From: Butyrivibrio sp. | GTDB lineage: Bacteria; Bacillota; Clostridia; Lachnospirales; Lachnospiraceae | Assembly (NCBI GenBank): GCA_015056655.1 | Contig: SVFV01000013.1 | Coordinates: forward strand, 1-64,000 | DNA length: 64,000 nt | Direction of reading: 5' to 3' | Shown here: positions 17,741-26,795 of the stretch, in pieces | Numbering within the stretch: the first letter of the stretch is position 1 | Layout: every line of letters begins with the position of its first letter | The notes under the pieces: generated by a model | Database searches by the model: none | Told to the model about the DNA's origin: nothing | What the model saw: only the letters and a program-made list of their open reading frames with translations | Position numbers and translations under genes: made by a program

Positions 17741-19582
17741 ATGATTTTCGAATATATGAATACAGAAGTTTTGGATTGCTTGAAATGGGAAATGACACTT
17801 CCAAGAATTGATGACAGGAATTTCTGGGGAGGACTCTCAGAGGATCTGAAAAAGGCGATTATTCAGGAGGGAGAAAAGCAGAAAGAAAAAGAGTGGTCTG
17901 TTATCCTTCTTGAGGATTATAGAAGATTTTATAAAGACGGTGACAGAATAAGCTTTGAGGATAAAAGCTTTTCTAGAAGAGTTAAACTTTCAGCGCTTGT
18001 TCTTGCAGAATGTGTGCAAAATGAAGGGAATTACCTGGATGATATTTTAAATGGAATGTACCTTATTTTAGAGGAGAGTAGCTGGTGCCATCCTGCCCAT
18101 AATTCACACATAAGGGATGAAAAACCTACAAATGTTCCAGATACGTCAGAGCCTGTGATTGATCTTTTTGCAGCTGAAACAGGGGCTGTTATCGGAGTAT
18201 GTGAATACCTTCTTAGGCCTGTGCTTGTAAGCATCAATCCAATAATAAATGAATATGTAAATGGCAGGATAATGGAAAGACTTATTTTGCCATATATTAG
18301 TAAGCATTACTGGTGGATGTATGACGAAAATGAGAAAGCAATAAACTGGACGCCCTGGATCACGCAGAATATCCTTTTATCTGTGTTTACAAGAGGAGAA
18401 GGGACTGTTTCCAAAGAGCAGGTAAAGACTGTTTTTGAAAAGGCAGTAAAGTCAGCGGATTACTTCATCGATTCTTATGGAGATGATGGCTGCTGCGATG
18501 AAGGTGCTCTGTATTATTCTCATGCGGGCCTTTGCCTCTATGGGATTTTAGACATCATTAATGATGTGAGTGAGAATGCTTTTGCAGAGGTATTTGAACA
18601 GTCCAAGATCAAAAACATAGCAAGCTATATAAGAAAGATATATGTAGATGACGGCTACTATATTAACTATGCGGATTGTCCTGCTAAGGCTGGAAACAGA
18701 ACTGCAAGGGAATTCCTTTTTGGAAAAGCATGTGGAGATATGGCACTTTGTGCGCTTGCTGCTGACGACTACAGAGTTGGCGACTGGGATGTAAGGCTTC
18801 TTAATAAGGAACATAATCTGTGGTATAAGCTTCTTCAGGTAATGTGCCATGAGGAAATCATGCGCTTCAGACAGGGTAGTGGCTTAGAGGAAAATGATGT
18901 TTTCTTTGAGAGCGCAGGACTGATGATAACCAGAAACGATAAGTTTGTGCTTGCGGCAAAGGCTGGAAATAATGCAGATAGTCACAACCATAATGATGTT
19001 GGCTCGATTACCCTGTATAAATTTGGCAAGCCGTTTTTGATCGACCTTGGTGTTGAGACATATACATCCAGAACCTTTTCTGACAGAAGATATGAGATAT
19101 GGACCATGCAATCTGTTTATCATAATCTTCCGACCTTTTATGACGGACATGAGACAGTCACAGAGCTTCCTGGTGAAAAATATGCTGCCAAGGATGTAGT
19201 TTACAACCAGGCGGAGCATAAGCTCAGCATGGATATTGCGCCTGCATTCGGTTCTAAGAATATCTTCAGTTATGTGAGGACAGTGAGCCTTAGAGGCGAA
19301 AAGGTATTTATGGACGATTCATATGATGGCATCTTAGATGGGGTCCTTGGGTTCATGACATACGAAGAACCTGTTGTAAAAGGTGAAAAAGATGGTAACA
19401 TCATAATAGCTGTTGGAGCGCTGGGAGAAATCAAATTAGTTTCCTATTACAAAAAGCCAGAAGAGATATCTATAGAAAGGTGCCAGATTACAGATGAGAG
19501 ATTAAAAGAAACATGGAAGCATGATTGCTTCAGGATTAGAGTACCTTTTAAGAAGGGTATGATTAAAGTTGAATTCTACTAA
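17741..19582 (+). CDS. Heparinase II/III-family protein
   Basis: The family comprises polysaccharide lyases with an alpha/alpha toroid followed by a beta-sandwich. The 613-residue protein has a helical first part (to about 385) and the family signature in the second part, with His/Asn-rich DSHNHNDVGSITLYKFG near 410 and IDLGVETYTSR following. It carries no signal peptide, so it would act in the cytoplasm on imported uronic-acid oligosaccharides if catalytic. The substrate cannot be inferred. The ATG follows GGAGGGAAGTACG. A two-gene ABC exporter starts 40 bases downstream. Confidence 0.82.
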   Translation: MIFEYMNTEVLDCLKWEMTLPRIDDRNFWGGLSEDLKKAIIQEGEKQKEKEWSVILLEDYRRFYKDGDRISFEDKSFSRRVKLSALVLAECVQNEGNYLDDILNGMYLILEESSWCHPAHNSHIRDEKPTNVPDTSEPVIDLFAAETGAVIGVCEYLLRPVLVSINPIINEYVNGRIMERLILPYISKHYWWMYDENEKAINWTPWITQNILLSVFTRGEGTVSKEQVKTVFEKAVKSADYFIDSYGDDGCCDEGALYYSHAGLCLYGILDIINDVSENAFAEVFEQSKIKNIASYIRKIYVDDGYYINYADCPAKAGNRTAREFLFGKACGDMALCALAADDYRVGDWDVRLLNKEHNLWYKLLQVMCHEEIMRFRQGSGLEENDVFFESAGLMITRNDKFVLAAKAGNNADSHNHNDVGSITLYKFGKPFLIDLGVETYTSRTFSDRRYEIWTMQSVYHNLPTFYDGHETVTELPGEKYAAKDVVYNQAEHKLSMDIAPAFGSKNIFSYVRTVSLRGEKVFMDDSYDGILDGVLGFMTYEEPVVKGEKDGNIIIAVGALGEIKLVSYYKKPEEISIERCQITDERLKETWKHDCFRIRVPFKKGMIKVEFY

Positions 19583-19622
19583 TACTAAAAATTTTTACTT
19601 GAAAGAACGGGGTTAATTAAAT

Positions 19623-21446
19623 ATGTACGAAAATAAAAAGTTTCCTACGAGAGGGGGACTGGTATTATATTTCCTTAAAGGCAGCATTGGGCTGTTTTTG
19701 TCAGGCGTTGTCCTTGCAATGATGGTTGCCTTTCTGGATATGGTAAATCCGAAGATCATTCAATATACAGTTGACTATCTTATAGGAGATTCAAATTCAA
19801 CAATGCCTTTCTACATGAAGCTTATAATAAGCCTTTCAGGTGGAAGGGAATATCTTAGAACACATCTTTATGTAATAGCATTAATTGTAATTACCATTGC
19901 CGTTATATGTGCGGCTCTGCGTTATCTGAACAAGCTTCTTAATTCGATGGCTGCTGAAAAGCTTATAAAGAGAATGAGAGATATTCTCTTTGAGCATATA
20001 AGTCATTTGCCTTTTTCATGGCATGGTCAGAATCATACAGGAGACATCATCCAGAGATGTACATCCGACGTTGAGACTATTAAAATGTTCCTTTCAGAGC
20101 AGCTTACGTCATTGTTCAGAATAGGAATCATGATAACTCTGGGCCTTATTTTTATGTTTCAGATTCACCTGCGTCTGACTCTTGTTTCTGCTGCATTCAT
20201 TCCTGTAATTGTTTTATATTCGCTGTTTTTCCATAACAAAATAGGAAGTGCTTTCAGAAAAGCTGATGAGGAAGAGGGAAAGCTTTCTGCCATAGCTCAG
20301 GAGAACCTTACAGGGGTTCGTGTTGTAAGAGCTTTTGGAAGAGAGATGTATGAGAGAGAGCGTTTTGAGGCAAAGAATAAGGAGTATACCAAATTCTGGA
20401 TTGACCTCATGAAGCTTCTTTCAGCATTCTGGACTTCAAATGATATGATTTCCGGTTTCCAGGGAATGACAGTGCTTGTTCTTGGATCAGTATTTTGCGT
20501 AAAAGGTGAGATCACCGTGGGTGAGCTTATCGCCTTTGTTGCTTATAATGCCATGATCTCATGGCCCGTAAGAATGCTTGGCCGTGTTATTTCTGAGATG
20601 AGTAAAGCGGGCGTTTCTGTGGACAGACTTAGGGATATCATGAATGCAGATATTGAAGAGGACAGACCAGACTCTGTAACTCCTCCGCTTGATGGAGATA
20701 TTGAGTTTAAGAATGTCAGCTTCACCTATGATAATGGCTCAGCTGAAATACTTAAGAATGTCAGCTTTACAGTAAAAGCAGGACATACTGTGGGCGTCCT
20801 TGGTGGAACCGGCTCTGGTAAATCAACGCTTATGTACCTTCTGGATAGACTTTACGACCTTCCGGATGGCAATGGTGAGATAACCATAGGCGGAACTGAT
20901 ATCAGAAATATTAAGATGCATTATCTTAGAAAAAATATCGGCCTTGTATTGCAGGAACCATTCCTGTTTTCCAGAACACTCAAGGAGAATATTGGTATCA
21001 CACAGAAGGCCGCTGATATTAAAGATATCAGGAGAGCGGCGAAGCTTGCTTCATTGGATGAAACTATACGAAACTTTGATGCTGGTTATGAAACCTTTGT
21101 AGGTGAGAGAGGAGTAACCTTATCAGGTGGTCAGAAGCAGAGAACTGCAATTGCGCAGATGCTTATTACAAAGCCTGCCATCATGATTTTTGATGATTCC
21201 TTATCAGCAGTTGATACAGAGACTGATGCGAAGATAAGAGCAGCGCTTGATGAGAATAATACAGGAGCAACAACTATACTTATTTCTCATAGAATTACTA
21301 CGCTTATGCATGCGGATCACATAATAGTTCTTAATCATGGTGAGCTTGTAGAAGAGGGAACTCACGAGCAGCTCCTTGATAAAAACGGCTTGTACCGCAA
21401 GATTTATGACATTCAGATACAGGGAGGAGGTGCTGTAAATGCCTGA
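19623..21446 (+). CDS. ABC exporter half-transporter with a degenerate catalytic site
   Basis: The 607-residue protein has six membrane helices (about 15-330) and an ATPase domain. Walker A (GGTGSGKST, about 393) and the signature (LSGGQKQR, about 499) are canonical. The Walker B segment IMIFDDSLSAVD has Asp where the catalytic Glu is expected. That pattern is typical of the first subunit of heterodimeric exporters such as BmrC/BmrD or TM287/288. The stop overlaps the start of its partner gene by 8 bases, so the two are co-translated. The cargo is unknown (drug, lipid or peptide). Confidence 0.92.
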   Translation: MYENKKFPTRGGLVLYFLKGSIGLFLSGVVLAMMVAFLDMVNPKIIQYTVDYLIGDSNSTMPFYMKLIISLSGGREYLRTHLYVIALIVITIAVICAALRYLNKLLNSMAAEKLIKRMRDILFEHISHLPFSWHGQNHTGDIIQRCTSDVETIKMFLSEQLTSLFRIGIMITLGLIFMFQIHLRLTLVSAAFIPVIVLYSLFFHNKIGSAFRKADEEEGKLSAIAQENLTGVRVVRAFGREMYERERFEAKNKEYTKFWIDLMKLLSAFWTSNDMISGFQGMTVLVLGSVFCVKGEITVGELIAFVAYNAMISWPVRMLGRVISEMSKAGVSVDRLRDIMNADIEEDRPDSVTPPLDGDIEFKNVSFTYDNGSAEILKNVSFTVKAGHTVGVLGGTGSGKSTLMYLLDRLYDLPDGNGEITIGGTDIRNIKMHYLRKNIGLVLQEPFLFSRTLKENIGITQKAADIKDIRRAAKLASLDETIRNFDAGYETFVGERGVTLSGGQKQRTAIAQMLITKPAIMIFDDSLSAVDTETDAKIRAALDENNTGATTILISHRITTLMHADHIIVLNHGELVEEGTHEQLLDKNGLYRKIYDIQIQGGGAVNA

Positions 21447-23265
21447 AAACAACACTGAAAAAACTATCACCACACTTCCTTTTATGGGAATACCAAGACT
21501 GATGCCTTACTTGAAGCCATACCTTCCTAAGATGGCACTGATGATCTTTTTGGGATCTATGGTAAGTATGGTTGATTCAACAATACCGCTGTTTAACAGA
21601 TATGCAATTAACAACTTCATAGCTAAGGGAACATTGGATGGGATTGCGATTTTTGCATTTACCTATGCGGCAGTTCTTGTTATAAAGCTGGCTATGGACT
21701 TTACCAGTGCCTATATGTGCGGCGTTATTGAAATGTCTGTAGATAAAGACCTTAGAGATGCTGCATTTAATCACCTTCAGGAGCTGTCTTTTTCCTATTT
21801 CAATCAGAACAATGTTGGCTACATCCACGCCAGAGTTATGAGTGATACAGGAAAAATCGGAATGATGGTTGCCTGGAGAATGATGGATATAGTTTGGAAT
21901 GGCAGCTACATACTTTTTGTACTTATTGTAATGCTGTCAATTAATGCAAGACTTGCGTTGTATATACTGGCGCTTGTTCCGATTGCAGTAGTGCTTGTTA
22001 TCTATTTCCAAAAGCACCTTATTGTTTTAAACAGACATATAAGAGAGCTCAACTCAACGATAACCGGTAACTTCAATGAAGGAATAACCGGAGCAAAAGC
22101 AATCAAAACTCTTGTGGTTGAGGACAAGATTCAGAATGACTTCACTACAGATACTGAAAGCTACAGGAAAAATGCAGTTCATGCAACTCATTATTCTGCG
22201 CTGTTTACAGCTTCAGTTACCATGCTTTCATCCTGCGCACTGGCACTTGCTCTGTGGAGAGGTGGAATAATAACCATGGAAGGCGTTATGGAGATAGGAA
22301 CACTTTCAGTATTCTTATCCTATGCCCTTGGTATTTTGGAGCCTATCCAGAATATCATCGTTACGATTTCTGACCTCATTGCAGTTCAGGTAAATGTTGA
22401 GAGACTTACAAGACTGTTAAATACTGAGTCTGATGTTGCTGACTCCAAGGAAGTAATCGAGAAGTACGGAGATACCTTTAATCCCAAGAAGGAAAACTGG
22501 GAAGAACTTTACGGAGACGTAGAATTTAAGAACGTATCCTTCCATTATCCTGATGGAACAGAATATGTTCTTGAGAACTTTAATCTAAAGGTTCCCCAGG
22601 GCACGAATGTGGCGATTGTAGGAGAGACTGGTGCTGGTAAGTCGACACTGGTTAACCTGGTATGCAGATTCTTTGAGCCTACAAAGGGGCAGGTTCTTAT
22701 CGATGGAAAGGATGCGAGAGAGCGTTCACAGCTCTGGCTTCACAGCAATATAGGATATGTTCTTCAGACACCTCATCTTTTCTCGGGAAGTGTCAGAGAG
22801 AACTTAAAGTATGGAAATCCTAACGCAACTGATGAAGAAATCTGGAAAGCGCTTGAACTCGTATCAGCAGATAAGATAGTAAAGAAGATGGATGGCGGCC
22901 TTGACAGTGATGTAGGTGAAGGCGGAGATATGCTTTCAACTGGAGAAAAGCAGCTCCTTTCATTTGCAAGAGCTATACTTGCTGATCCTAGAATTCTTGT
23001 TCTTGACGAAGCAACTTCATCTATTGATACAGTTACTGAGAAGGCGATTCAGGATGCAATCTCTGTAGTTATAAAAGGAAGAACATCATTTATGATTGCA
23101 CACAGACTTTCTACAGTAGTAGATGCTGATGTGATCCTTGTTGTAAAGGATGGAAAGATAATAGAAAGAGGCAGACATAAAGAGCTTATGGCTAATCGCA
23201 AGGGCTACTATTATCAGCTTTTCTCACGCCAGTTTGAGGAAATGTCCATAAAAGCAATTGGGTAA
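21439..23265 (+). CDS. ABC exporter half-transporter, partner subunit
   Basis: The 608-residue partner has six membrane helices and an ATPase domain with Walker A GETGAGKST (about 395) and a normal catalytic Glu in ILVLDEATSSID (about 523). Its signature is degenerate (LSTGEKQL, about 498). Combined with the preceding protein, this gives one canonical and one dead ATP site, exactly as in asymmetric heterodimers. The start ATG lies inside the preceding gene behind AGGGAGGAGGTGC. Confidence 0.92.
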   Translation: MPENNTEKTITTLPFMGIPRLMPYLKPYLPKMALMIFLGSMVSMVDSTIPLFNRYAINNFIAKGTLDGIAIFAFTYAAVLVIKLAMDFTSAYMCGVIEMSVDKDLRDAAFNHLQELSFSYFNQNNVGYIHARVMSDTGKIGMMVAWRMMDIVWNGSYILFVLIVMLSINARLALYILALVPIAVVLVIYFQKHLIVLNRHIRELNSTITGNFNEGITGAKAIKTLVVEDKIQNDFTTDTESYRKNAVHATHYSALFTASVTMLSSCALALALWRGGIITMEGVMEIGTLSVFLSYALGILEPIQNIIVTISDLIAVQVNVERLTRLLNTESDVADSKEVIEKYGDTFNPKKENWEELYGDVEFKNVSFHYPDGTEYVLENFNLKVPQGTNVAIVGETGAGKSTLVNLVCRFFEPTKGQVLIDGKDARERSQLWLHSNIGYVLQTPHLFSGSVRENLKYGNPNATDEEIWKALELVSADKIVKKMDGGLDSDVGEGGDMLSTGEKQLLSFARAILADPRILVLDEATSSIDTVTEKAIQDAISVVIKGRTSFMIAHRLSTVVDADVILVVKDGKIIERGRHKELMANRKGYYYQLFSRQFEEMSIKAIG

Positions 23266-23283
23266 ATTCGTAAATAATCACAA

Positions 23284-23299
23284 GTAAACTATTGTTTAC
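23284..23299. promoter_or_regulatory. Perfect palindrome, possible operator
   Basis: GTAAAC and GTTTAC are separated by TATT, just after the ABC operon and about 190 bases before the flagellin-like gene. The size fits a dimeric regulator site. There is no T-run after it, so it is unlikely to be a terminator. Confidence 0.4.
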
Positions 23300-23341
23300 A
23301 AAAGAAATAATAGATGTTATTGTATTATTAACTATAGGAAA

Positions 23342-23467
23342 TTCTGCCCTGAGGGCAGAAGCATTAGGAAGGATCCAAAGATAGATTTTCGGGACAAAAA
23401 TCTATCCATGTAATTGGCGAGGGTGGGGACCCATTCTAATTACAGGCGCAAGAACGGATTTATCCTT
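23342..23467 (+). promoter_or_regulatory. Folded 5' leader of the flagellin-like gene
   Basis: Four pairings are visible: TTCTGCCC/GGGCAGAA (23342-23360); an outer stem AAGGAT (23369-23374) with ATCCTT (23462-23467); inside it GATAGATTTT/AAAATCTATC with loop CGGGACA; and GTAATT/AATTAC enclosing GGG-TGGGGA-CCC. The result looks like a three-way junction ending 20 bases before AAGGAGGAAG, the ribosome site. GGA-type loops could be CsrA sites, which is an inference. It does not match GEMM or other riboswitch cores known to me. Confidence 0.5.
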
Positions 23468-23493
23468 TTCTCAAGGAGGAAGAAAGGAGCGCT

Positions 23494-24156
23494 ATGAGTT
23501 TAGGAATTAGTAACAACAGCTACAGTAACTATTCCTCTTATGGCAAGATTGCCAGTGGCAATAAGTTGCCTACTGCTGCAGATGGCGCTGCAGAGCTTGC
23601 TATCAATGAAAAGATGGAAACTCAGCAGAGAACTGCAAAGGTTAATGAGAGGAACGGCAGGGAGGTAATCGACAAGCTGAACATCTCTGATGGAGTGCTT
23701 GACGGAGTTACGGATTACCTGCAGGACATGAGGCAGAATGCTATTTATTCAAAGAATGGCACACTCAGTGATTCAGACAGAGGAGACATTGCAAATGTTA
23801 ATTCTCAGCTGATGAAGGGAATTGGTGAGCGCCTCAGTTCATCACAGATGGAGTCTCTTGGACTTAATAACATCGACTTTAATGATGTTGATGCTATTGA
23901 TGAAGCAATCGCAAGCGTAAATAATGCGAGAGGTTCAGTTGGAGCGGTTACTAATGGAATGGAGCACAATGTAAGCTATAATTCCATTGCAAGAGAGAAT
24001 CTTTTAAGTGCACAGTCAAGTATCGCTGATACAGATGTTGCACAGGAAATCACAGAGCTTAAGAAGAATCAGACGCTTGATGCTTATCGTATGCAGATGC
24101 AGAAGAAGCAGCAGGAAGATGAAGCTCAGAAGAGTAACATGAATTTAATGCTCTAA
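23494..24156 (+). CDS. Short flagellin-like protein
   Basis: The 220-residue protein carries flagellin N-terminal D1 features (GKIASGNKLPTAADGAAELA, about 17-36) and a flagellin C-terminal segment (LLSAQSSIADTDVAQEIT, about 169-186), with no variable D2/D3 region. The usual D0 start is missing, and the end lacks the usual LLR-type terminus, being replaced by a Gln/Lys-rich helix. It may be a minor filament or cap-type component, or an exported paralogue, rather than the main flagellin. The ATG follows GGAGGAAGAAAGGAGC. It has its own leader and terminator. Confidence 0.82.
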   Translation: MSLGISNNSYSNYSSYGKIASGNKLPTAADGAAELAINEKMETQQRTAKVNERNGREVIDKLNISDGVLDGVTDYLQDMRQNAIYSKNGTLSDSDRGDIANVNSQLMKGIGERLSSSQMESLGLNNIDFNDVDAIDEAIASVNNARGSVGAVTNGMEHNVSYNSIARENLLSAQSSIADTDVAQEITELKKNQTLDAYRMQMQKKQQEDEAQKSNMNLML

Positions 24157-24181
24157 GTCTAAAACTTAATATAGTATTTCA

Positions 24182-24213
24182 AAGGGCTTTGCCGATATGG
24201 CAAAGCCCTTTTT
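24182..24213 (+). terminator. Intrinsic terminator of the flagellin-like gene
   Basis: AAGGGCTTTGCC pairs perfectly with GGCAAAGCCCTT around GATAT, followed by TTT. It lies 25 bases after the stop codon. The next gene converges, so it may serve both. Confidence 0.9.
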
Positions 24214-24254
24214 GCGTCACGTATATGGTTTATACCTGAGTATCAGTTAAATGC

Positions 24255-25058
24255 TCAGCCAGAAGCAGCATTTAGTTTCATTAGTTTAGGAGATATTTTT
24301 ATGCTTGTATAAAGATCTGCGTATTGAGATGCTGACAGATCCTCAATGTAGTTCTGCATATAGTTTTTTTCAATTCCATTTTTCTTCAAAACGTCAGCAG
24401 CCTTGTTATAGGCAATGGCAGCTTCATTTTCTGTGTTGTATTTTCCAATCACGAAGTCGCCACGAACATGAATGACAGCTTTGTATTTTAAGTAACCGCG
24501 ATAATTGTACTGTCTTACGCCATGATATCTGTTTAAAACTTCTATGTTTTCATAGCGGAGATCTCCGGAATTGCCATTTACAAAACGATAGTCTCTTCCC
24601 TCAACTGCATAGCTTCTGATTCCATAGCGACTAAGGATGCTGATCTGTGAGCCGTAGTCAGCAACAAAAAGATGTGAACCACGCTGCATTATTTTATGAG
24701 AAGAGTAATAGAAAAGGTCATCAATATCAAACATCAATATTTGTGAGGGCGACAAGTAGTAGAGGAAAAATTTCTTTTCCAGGTAAATAGGATTAGGGAT
24801 ATACAGGCCCTTATCTCTGTAATTAACAAGCACTACGCACTTTTCGAAGGGCAGAGCCTGATCTGATTTATAGGATGAAATTGTCCAATCTGGATCTTCG
24901 AGGATTTTTTGCGCTTGAGTATAAGCACAGGATGCCGACTGCGCATCAGAAAAAGAGCCAAGGGCGATATGTTTACCCTTGTAGGTTATGGAAGCTCTGA
25001 AGGATTTTGTTCCATCCTTAAGAGAGGTTTCATAAACCCCTGTAGTGTTAGTTGCCAT
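24255..25058 (-). CDS. AP2 / degenerate HNH-like / AP2 DNA-binding protein
   Basis: The 267-residue protein has two AP2-like three-stranded modules, near residues 5-55 (GVYETSLKDGTKSFRASI then GKHIALGSFSD) and 180-230 (GVRQYNYRGYLKYKAVI then GKYNTENEAAIAYNKAAD). Between them, DYRFVNGNSGDLRYENIEVL (about 157-176) resembles the HNH_3 core of homing endonucleases, but the metal-binding His residues are missing. It is probably a domesticated homing-endonuclease relative acting as a DNA-binding protein. The role is unknown. It faces the flagellin-like gene and is divergent from thrC. Confidence 0.7.
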   Translation of the reverse strand: MATNTTGVYETSLKDGTKSFRASITYKGKHIALGSFSDAQSASCAYTQAQKILEDPDWTISSYKSDQALPFEKCVVLVNYRDKGLYIPNPIYLEKKFFLYYLSPSQILMFDIDDLFYYSSHKIMQRGSHLFVADYGSQISILSRYGIRSYAVEGRDYRFVNGNSGDLRYENIEVLNRYHGVRQYNYRGYLKYKAVIHVRGDFVIGKYNTENEAAIAYNKAADVLKKNGIEKNYMQNYIEDLSASQYADLYTSIKISPKLMKLNAASG

Positions 25059-25144
25059 TTTAGTTTATCCCCTCTGTAAGCCAAAATGTTATGTAAATTT
25101 ATACATTTTTGTGGTATACTTTTTACTCAAAGTATATCTGTCAT

Positions 25145-25188
25145 AAGAAAATCGCATCGACTCATAGTTGTAAAGTCGTGTTTTTCTT
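25145..25188 (+). promoter_or_regulatory. Hairpin with T-run in the thrC leader, possible attenuator
   Basis: AAGAAAA...CGACT pairs with AGTCG...TTTTTCTT around an 11-base loop, with a small internal bulge. It lies in the thrC leader, about 60 bases before the start codon, and resembles a weak intrinsic terminator. No leader peptide rich in Thr or Ile codons was identified. Confidence 0.35.
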
Positions 25189-25245
25189 TATTCTATCATA
25201 CTTAAAGAGTCACCAAAAATTAAAAAACTATAAAGGAGTACCAAC

Positions 25246-26730
25246 ATGGGAGTAATGTATTCTAGCACCAGAGGAGATAAGAACAAGGTAACAGCTTCGC
25301 AGGCTATTTTACGAGGTCTTGCAGCTGACGGAGGGCTTTTTGTGCCGGATAGCATACCGCACCTGGATAAGACTTTGTCCGAACTTAAGGAGCTTGATTA
25401 CCGTGATACAGCATACGAGGTTATGAAGCTTTTGCTTTCAGATTTTACTGAGGAAGAACTTCGCTATTGCATAGATCATGCATACGACTCAAAGTTTGAC
25501 ACCCCTGAAATGGCACCCATGACAGAGGCAGAAGGTGCTTTTTACCTTGAGCTTTATCATGGAAAGACCATTGCATTTAAAGATATGGCTCTTTCAATAC
25601 TTCCTTACCTTATGACAACTGCAGCTAAGAAAAACCAGATCAAGAATGATATTGTTATTCTTACTGCAACAAGCGGAGATACAGGTAAGGCAGCTCTTGC
25701 AGGTTTTGCAAATGTTCCTGGAACAAAGATCATTGTTTTCTATCCCAAGAATGGTGTTTCACCTATTCAGGAAAAGCAGATGGTTACTCAGGAGGGAGAT
25801 AACACCTGTGTAATCGGAATCGAGGGTAACTTCGATGATGCTCAGACAGGAGTAAAGAAGATATTTACTGATCCTGATTTTGCAAAAGAGCTTGATGAGA
25901 AGGGATTCCAGTTCTCATCTGCAAATTCAATTAATATCGGTAGACTCGTTCCTCAGATTGTTTATTATGTTTATGCATATACAAGACTTCTTAAAGAAGG
26001 CAGAATAGCTGAGGGAGATGAGATAAATGTTGTAGTTCCCACAGGTAACTTTGGTAACATTCTCGCTGCATATTATGCAGGCAAGATGGGACTTCCTATT
26101 AAGACCTTTATCTGTGCATCTAACTCAAATAAGGTTCTTTATGATTTCTTCAAGACAGGAGCTTATGACAGAAATCGTGACTTCGTACTTACAAGCTCAC
26201 CTTCAATGGATATTCTTATCTCTTCAAACCTTGAGAGACTTATCTATCACATTGCTGGTGATGATGCAGACAAGAATGCAGATTATATGAAGAAGCTTAC
26301 TACAGAAGGTAAGTATGAGATCAATGATGCTATGGCAGCAAAGCTTTCTAACTTCTATGGCGGATTTGCTACAGAAGATGAGACAGCAAAGGCTATTGCA
26401 GATCTCTTTGAGAATACAGGATATCTTATTGATACACATACAGCAGTTGCTTCAAGTGTATATGGCAAATATGTAAAGGATACAGGAGATAAGACAGTTA
26501 CTGTTATTGCATCTACTGCAAGCCCTTACAAGTTTACAAGAAGCGTAATGGCTGCACTTGGCAAGAATGATGAAGCTCTTGATGACTTCGAGCTTGCTGA
26601 TAAGCTTTCTGAGATTTCCGGAGTAGAGATTCCTGAAGCTGTTACATCCATCAGAAATGCTGCTGTAAGACATGACAAGGTAGTTGCTAAGGATGCACTT
26701 GCAGATGCTGTAAGAGAATTCCTTTTCTGA
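25246..26730 (+). CDS. thrC: Threonine synthase
   Basis: This PLP enzyme converts O-phosphohomoserine to threonine. The 494-residue length and the start (MYSSTRGD near residue 4) fit the long class I type. The PLP Lys is near 112 in GKTIAFKDMALS, and the substrate motifs TATSGDTGKAAL (about 145) and VPTGNFGNILAAYYAGKMG (about 265) are present. The ATG follows AAAGGAGTACCAAC. Citrate synthase and an aminopeptidase follow closely on the same strand. Confidence 0.96.
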   Translation: MGVMYSSTRGDKNKVTASQAILRGLAADGGLFVPDSIPHLDKTLSELKELDYRDTAYEVMKLLLSDFTEEELRYCIDHAYDSKFDTPEMAPMTEAEGAFYLELYHGKTIAFKDMALSILPYLMTTAAKKNQIKNDIVILTATSGDTGKAALAGFANVPGTKIIVFYPKNGVSPIQEKQMVTQEGDNTCVIGIEGNFDDAQTGVKKIFTDPDFAKELDEKGFQFSSANSINIGRLVPQIVYYVYAYTRLLKEGRIAEGDEINVVVPTGNFGNILAAYYAGKMGLPIKTFICASNSNKVLYDFFKTGAYDRNRDFVLTSSPSMDILISSNLERLIYHIAGDDADKNADYMKKLTTEGKYEINDAMAAKLSNFYGGFATEDETAKAIADLFENTGYLIDTHTAVASSVYGKYVKDTGDKTVTVIASTASPYKFTRSVMAALGKNDEALDDFELADKLSEISGVEIPEAVTSIRNAAVRHDKVVAKDALADAVREFLF

Positions 26731-26795
26731 TTAACCAAAATACAGGACATTCTTCAGACTGAATAAAAATGCATTATAGTATGAAAGGAGAACGG

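Noticed and set aside
23342..23467. c-di-GMP (GEMM) riboswitch before the flagellin-like gene
   Set aside because: The leader is structured, but the conserved GEMM core segments are not present.
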